A stretch of DNA of 64,000 nt, taken from contig OY756957.1 of the NCBI GenBank assembly GCA_963580455.1, positions 1,059,001 to 1,123,000 on the forward strand. Direction: 5' to 3'. The notes under the pieces are model-generated. The model ran no database searches. It was not told where the DNA came from and was given only the letters and a program-made list of their open reading frames with translations. The position numbers were made by a program, and so were the translations under genes. Source of the DNA: Euonymus europaeus. Its lineage: Eukaryota > Streptophyta > Magnoliopsida > Celastrales > Celastraceae. Below are positions 59,924-64,000 of this stretch, piece by piece. The stretch's first letter is position 1. Each line of letters opens with the position of its first letter.

Positions 59924-62679
59924 ATATATTATCACGATTCACGAGTGTGAACATTGCTGAGATGATATGGTAATCCAAACTGTAAGCGGTTATTAGATAA
60001 AATATGGGATTGGACTGCTTTTCCTAATATAGCTGACAAGTTTCGTATCATGTTGAAGTTGAGATACTTGATCCTTTTCTTTATGGCGAATAAAAGAGGC
60101 CTGTATAATGATATCACACATGCTATATAAACTCAACATACAGATTGGGGTTTTCTTGTGAATGCCGGAAGAAGAGACTTCTGTTACGATTGGAAATCTC
60201 ATATGGTGAGTTGTTTGTTTTGGAAAATCAATCACTTTCGTGTGCATCCACCAATTCCTAGCTTAAACATTTAACATTGTTATCTTTCTGTTAGAAAATA
60301 ACTTACAGATGATGGATGGACTAACAGGAATTGTTATTGTCTATTTTTATTATAAACCTGGGAGGGTAGTGTTTTTGTTCCTGTACTGTGTCATTTCCTT
60401 CAATTAAATCTCTTTTTTGTATGCTTCACCTTAACTATCACTGCTTCCCATCATGTGAGTGACATGCAAATCATTCATTTGCTTTGAGTGTCCGAATACA
60501 AATTTTACATCTGGAAGAAATGTTTGAAGCAACAAAAGGAGAAAAATTGTACTATTGACTCAAACCACTTATTCAGATTTCAATTTTTCTGAATTCAAGA
60601 ATTCTCAGTCTGATCTCCATGCTATTTTTATCTTTGCATGAAGAGCTTCACCTTGCACTTGCCCTTTTGTCACTCACTGTCGGAAGTGTCGGGGCAGCAA
60701 TAGCGGATGTAACTGTGGATGCATGTGTTGCGCAGAATAGTATTATTCATCCTTCTCTTGCTCCTGACATGCAAAGCTTGTGCGCTTTGAGTTCCTCAAT
60801 TGGAGCGCTACTTGGATTTTCTATTAGTGGGATTTTTGTTCACCTCATTGGCCCTAAGGTTTGCTAAGCCTTGACAATTTTTTATTCTGTAGTTTTTTTT
60901 CTTGAATTATATTATTTTCTTAATGATATATCTGTTTCCCTCGCCTCTCTGGTAGGGGGTGTTTGGCTTGCTGACAATCCCTGTTGTACTTCTATTATCA
61001 GTCGCAGTCATGCTTAAGGAGCCTCATACACCCAATTTTGCTTGTGGGCAGGTATTCTTCAGCTTTGACTCCTTTCTTTGCTATATTCACTATTTTACAC
61101 TTGTATTCTCATTTAGGTAAACCAAAAGTTTCTTGACGCTGGCAAGGCTATGTGGACAACGTTGAAATTGCCTGATGTTTGGAGACCATGTTTGTACATG
61201 TATTTATCCTTTGCTTTGAGCTTGAATATCCACGAAGGACTTTTCTATTGGTACACAGACTCAAAGAGCGGTCCGTTGTTCTCTTAGGTATATAATTATG
61301 CACTTGGTATTTTCTCTGATCTTGAAGGCAAATGCCAAATTATTCCAACATTACTAGAATCATGACAAAATTAGTTATGTTGCCTGTAATACTGATCGTT
61401 CATTGGGTCTTGTGTAGGAGACTGTTGGCTTCATATTTTCTGTTGGTTCAGTTGGCTCGCTATTGGGGGCATTACTATACCAAAATGTTCTAAAGGAACG
61501 CCCATTCCGGGACTTGCTTTTCTGGACTCAGTTACTATTTGGCTTGTCAGGAATGCTAGATTTGATGTTAGTACTACGGCTAAACCTCAAGCTGGGAATA
61601 CCAGATTATTTTTTCATTGTGATCGATGAAAGTGTGTCTCAAATGATCAGGAGACTGAAATGGGTGCCTCTTCTTGTACTTAGTTCCAAGCTTTGCCCCT
61701 CTGGCATTGAAGGCACCTTTTTTGCTCTTCTCATGTCGATCGATAATGTTGGGCTCTCTTCATCATCTTCTGGAGGAGGGTTTCTGCTTCATCTGTTGAA
61801 TGTCACCCGAATGCAGTTTGATAATCTATGGCTGGTCATTTTGATCCGAAACATATTGAGAGTAACTCCTCTATGTTTCCTGTTTTTGGTCCCGATAAAC
61901 GATCCTAGCTCTTCCATTCTTCCAACTGAAATATTAGGAACAAAAAAGGTCGATGAAGCTTCAGAAAGTGATAATATTGAATTGGTCACTCTTGTTAACA
62001 GCATGAATGATGGTAGATAGCATTGACATTATCCAAGATGTGTATTTACAGGTAAAGCTCCCAAATGGGGATATGAAAATGCATGATCTTGTGCTATTCG
62101 GAAGGATGAATCGCTCCCGAAAAGGAATCTATTGATTCTTTCCCAATTTGTTGGACCTTAGGTCCGATGATTTCGTTCACGGGTTCTATCTTCTACGTGT
62201 AACTTCGAAAAATCGATAAGGAGACCATCGGATTTAGGTTGGTTCTTTTCTGGAGTTTTAGGACCACCTTTGGTTGTATGTTGACATAGATTTTCAGTAG
62301 CCGAGGACAGGTTTTGTTATAGAACATCTGTACATGTAAGAGTTGTATTGTATTTCTTTCTTTTTCTTTTTTGGCTAAAAATATCCCAAAGATGTTGCCT
62401 GGATAGTGTGCGATTGGCAGCAAAATTGACCATTTTTTTTGTCTAATTTATACGGAGTTTTGTTTTTATGTTCGAAGTTGAAAGTATATATATGCTTAAT
62501 TAATAATGTTTCAACTTTCAAGAAATGTCTAATAAGTTTGTGAATAACCTTTGAAGAAGAAGAATAAAAAAGAAAAAGTATAAAAAAAGAACTTTGAAGA
62601 AAAACTAAATATGGGCTTGGGATATATTGAAGAGAGATTTGAAGGCTGTTCCCTAAAATGAAATATATGAGTTTTAAAG

Positions 62680-63960
62680 TTGACTGAAAAATCTCATTTG
62701 TATTTTAGTCAGTCCACTGTAACTTTTTTAAAATAAAATGTTAAAATTTTTTATCTCTCAAAATATAAAAATTGCATATTTAAATACAATACGTAAAATT
62801 CTTTCAAACAAGACTTATCATCAATATTTTTTAATGTATTTTTTTAATTACATTATTTTTCAAAAACAATCTAATTAGTATATATGTTATGTAATTGTTT
62901 TTTTTCCACTACCGTAACTTAAACAATAAGTGTTAAACCCTAAGGGGAACGAATTCGCTAAACTTTAACGGGCTTATATATTGTATTTTCACGTTGGCAC
63001 CTAAACAATAAATTTTAAACCCTATAAGGTATGAATTTGCTAAATTCTAATGAAAATAAGTGTTAAATCCTAAGGGAACGGATTCGATAAACCCTAATGA
63101 ACTCGTGTATGCTCAACATACTTGTTTTCCATATACGATAATGAAATGATTTTTCATATTTAAAGTACACTTATTTAGTTTAACAAATAAAAAATTAACT
63201 TAATTACAAAAAAATCTAAAAACTACACCTAATTATAAATAAATTTAAATAAGTGACCTTACACTCAATAAGTCTCATAAAATATAACTATGTATAATTT
63301 TGCATATATTAAACAACGGGTAGTGCTAAATAGCCAAAATTTTGTAGTCCAATATTAACCAAAGTTTACATGACATGCTTTGTAAGAGTATGACATGGAA
63401 AATTAAAAAATTTAAAAAATAAAATATCTTACTTGAAAACTCACAACACTTTTTTTTAAATGAAATTTTAAAACACTTTATCTCTTAAAATACATATTAG
63501 ATTTCAAAAAAAATTATATATCCAGAATTAACAAGTAAAGATTTATCCAACAAGATCAATCATCGATAGGTTTTATTCAGTCATTTTAATTACATTGTTT
63601 TTAATTACATTATTTTTTTGTACTAATATGTGAATTATGTAGGTTTCAATGTTTATTTAGAGATACTGATATGGGCTCGTGTATCGATTTTATACTATAA
63701 CCTAAACAATAAGTGTTAAAACCCTAAGGGGAATGAATTCGCTAAACCCTAATGGGCTCGTGCATCGAATTTTTATGTTGTAACCTAAACAATAAGTGTT
63801 ATAAACCCCAAGGAAAATGAATTCGCTAAACCTAACTGGCTCGTATATTGGATTTCCATGTTGTAACATAAAAGACTCGGATTCGCTACTAAAATCCTAA
63901 ATGTCCCAAGTGTTAAACTCTAGGGTCATAACTACTAGACCTTAACAGGTTTGGGTACCC
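62680..63960. repeat. Duplicated AT-rich block with ~82-bp units and AAACCCTAA words
   Basis: A segment at about 62680-63120 recurs in diverged form at about 63410-63950. Each copy has a left AT-rich part (TTTATCTCT, AATTACATTATTTTT) and a right part made of ~82-bp units beginning CCTAAACAATAAGTGTTAAA and containing CCCTAAGG, GAATTCGCTAAA and GGGCTCGT (starts near 62921, 63003, 63704 and 63787). The telomere-like AAACCCTAA words are part of the unit, not a telomeric array. No coding content. Confidence 0.65.
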
Positions 63961-64000
63961 AACATAATTTTAATAAAAATGCAAAAGATAACAAATATAT

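Larger units (their letters stand above)
53362..62020 (+). pseudogene. BT1 (folate/biopterin transporter, MFS) family gene, probably inactivated
   Basis: Exons seen: 53362-53725, about 60600-60858, 60956-61051, 61117-61287 and 61418-62020. Together they cover a full BT1-family transporter (about 500 aa, multiple membrane helices). Blocks include [64 protein letters not shown] and I-D-N-V-G. Such proteins carry folates/pterins in plastid or other membranes. Two defects are visible. Exon 4 ends TCT-TAG at 61285-61287 where a glutamine codon is expected. The only AG at the exon 2 acceptor (60598-60599) leaves the frame one base short, running into TGA. Intron 1 (6.9 kb) contains a whole copia element. 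The remaining frame is well conserved, so inactivation would be recent. Corresponds to Arabidopsis At5g25040/At5g25050 by position (recalled). Confidence 0.8.

Noticed and set aside
62921..63960. Interstitial telomere array
   Set aside because: AAACCCTAA words occur once per ~82-bp unit, not as contiguous TTTAGGG repeats.
1..64000. CRISPR arrays, rRNA and tRNA genes
   Set aside because: No regularly spaced repeats with unique spacers and no convincing tRNA or rRNA sequence were found; the window is plant nuclear DNA.

Overview
This is a nuclear segment from a core eudicot plant. Every gene I could resolve has plant-specific architecture: short GT-AG introns, AT-rich intergenic DNA, and families restricted to or typical of plants (GLUTAMINE DUMPER, CONSTANS-like, DUF1336/EDR2-C, nepenthesin-like aspartic protease, plastid-type ABC1 kinase). 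I did not identify the species. There is no prokaryotic, organellar or CRISPR content.

Layout from left to right. 1-3.1 kb is intergenic and holds a PIF/Harbinger-like MITE. A GLUTAMINE DUMPER gene follows (+, 3.2-3.7 kb), then a two-exon CONSTANS-LIKE gene (+, 6.5-7.5 kb), an 8-exon PP2C of the WIN2 type (-, 8.3-11.9 kb) and a 14-exon ABC1/UbiB-family kinase (-, 13.9-21.6 kb). The kinase shares a ~290 bp divergent promoter with a 51-aa single-pass membrane protein (+, 21.9-22.1 kb). After a 5 kb gap come an intronless DUF1336 gene (+, 27.7-28.6 kb), an A1-family aspartic protease (-, 29.7-32.8 kb) and an 11-exon eIF3b gene (-, 35.3-40.2 kb). 41-44.2 kb is a transposon graveyard: the 3' end of a LINE with a solo LTR nested in it, followed by a decayed hAT transposase. 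A SKA2-like kinetochore gene (+, 45.8-48.5 kb) and a DnaJ-type zinc-finger gene (-, 49.2-50.6 kb) come next. A folate/biopterin-transporter (BT1) family gene occupies 53.4-62.0 kb and carries a complete Ty1/copia element in its first intron. The last 1.3 kb is a duplicated, tandem-repeat-like AT-rich block.

The gene order GDU - COL - PP2C - ABC1K - DUF1336 - BT1 matches, from memory, the Arabidopsis At5g24920-At5g25050 interval. PP2C - DUF1336 - aspartic protease matches the sister interval At5g10740-At5g10770. The window therefore looks like an ancestral eudicot block that Arabidopsis has split between two paralogous segments.

The strongest unusual signals are: (1) the BT1-family gene appears freshly broken, with an in-frame TAG ending its fourth exon and an exon-2 acceptor that is one base out of register, besides its 5.5 kb copia insertion; (2) the copia element is very young (3 substitutions plus one 9-bp repeat unit between LTRs, intact TSD) and its polyprotein has a single in-frame stop; (3) a precise solo-LTR-in-LINE nest with both target duplications still readable. 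All exon models were made by eye from splice signals and reading frame. Each total is divisible by three and reads through except where stated. No unprecedented multi-gene system was recognised.
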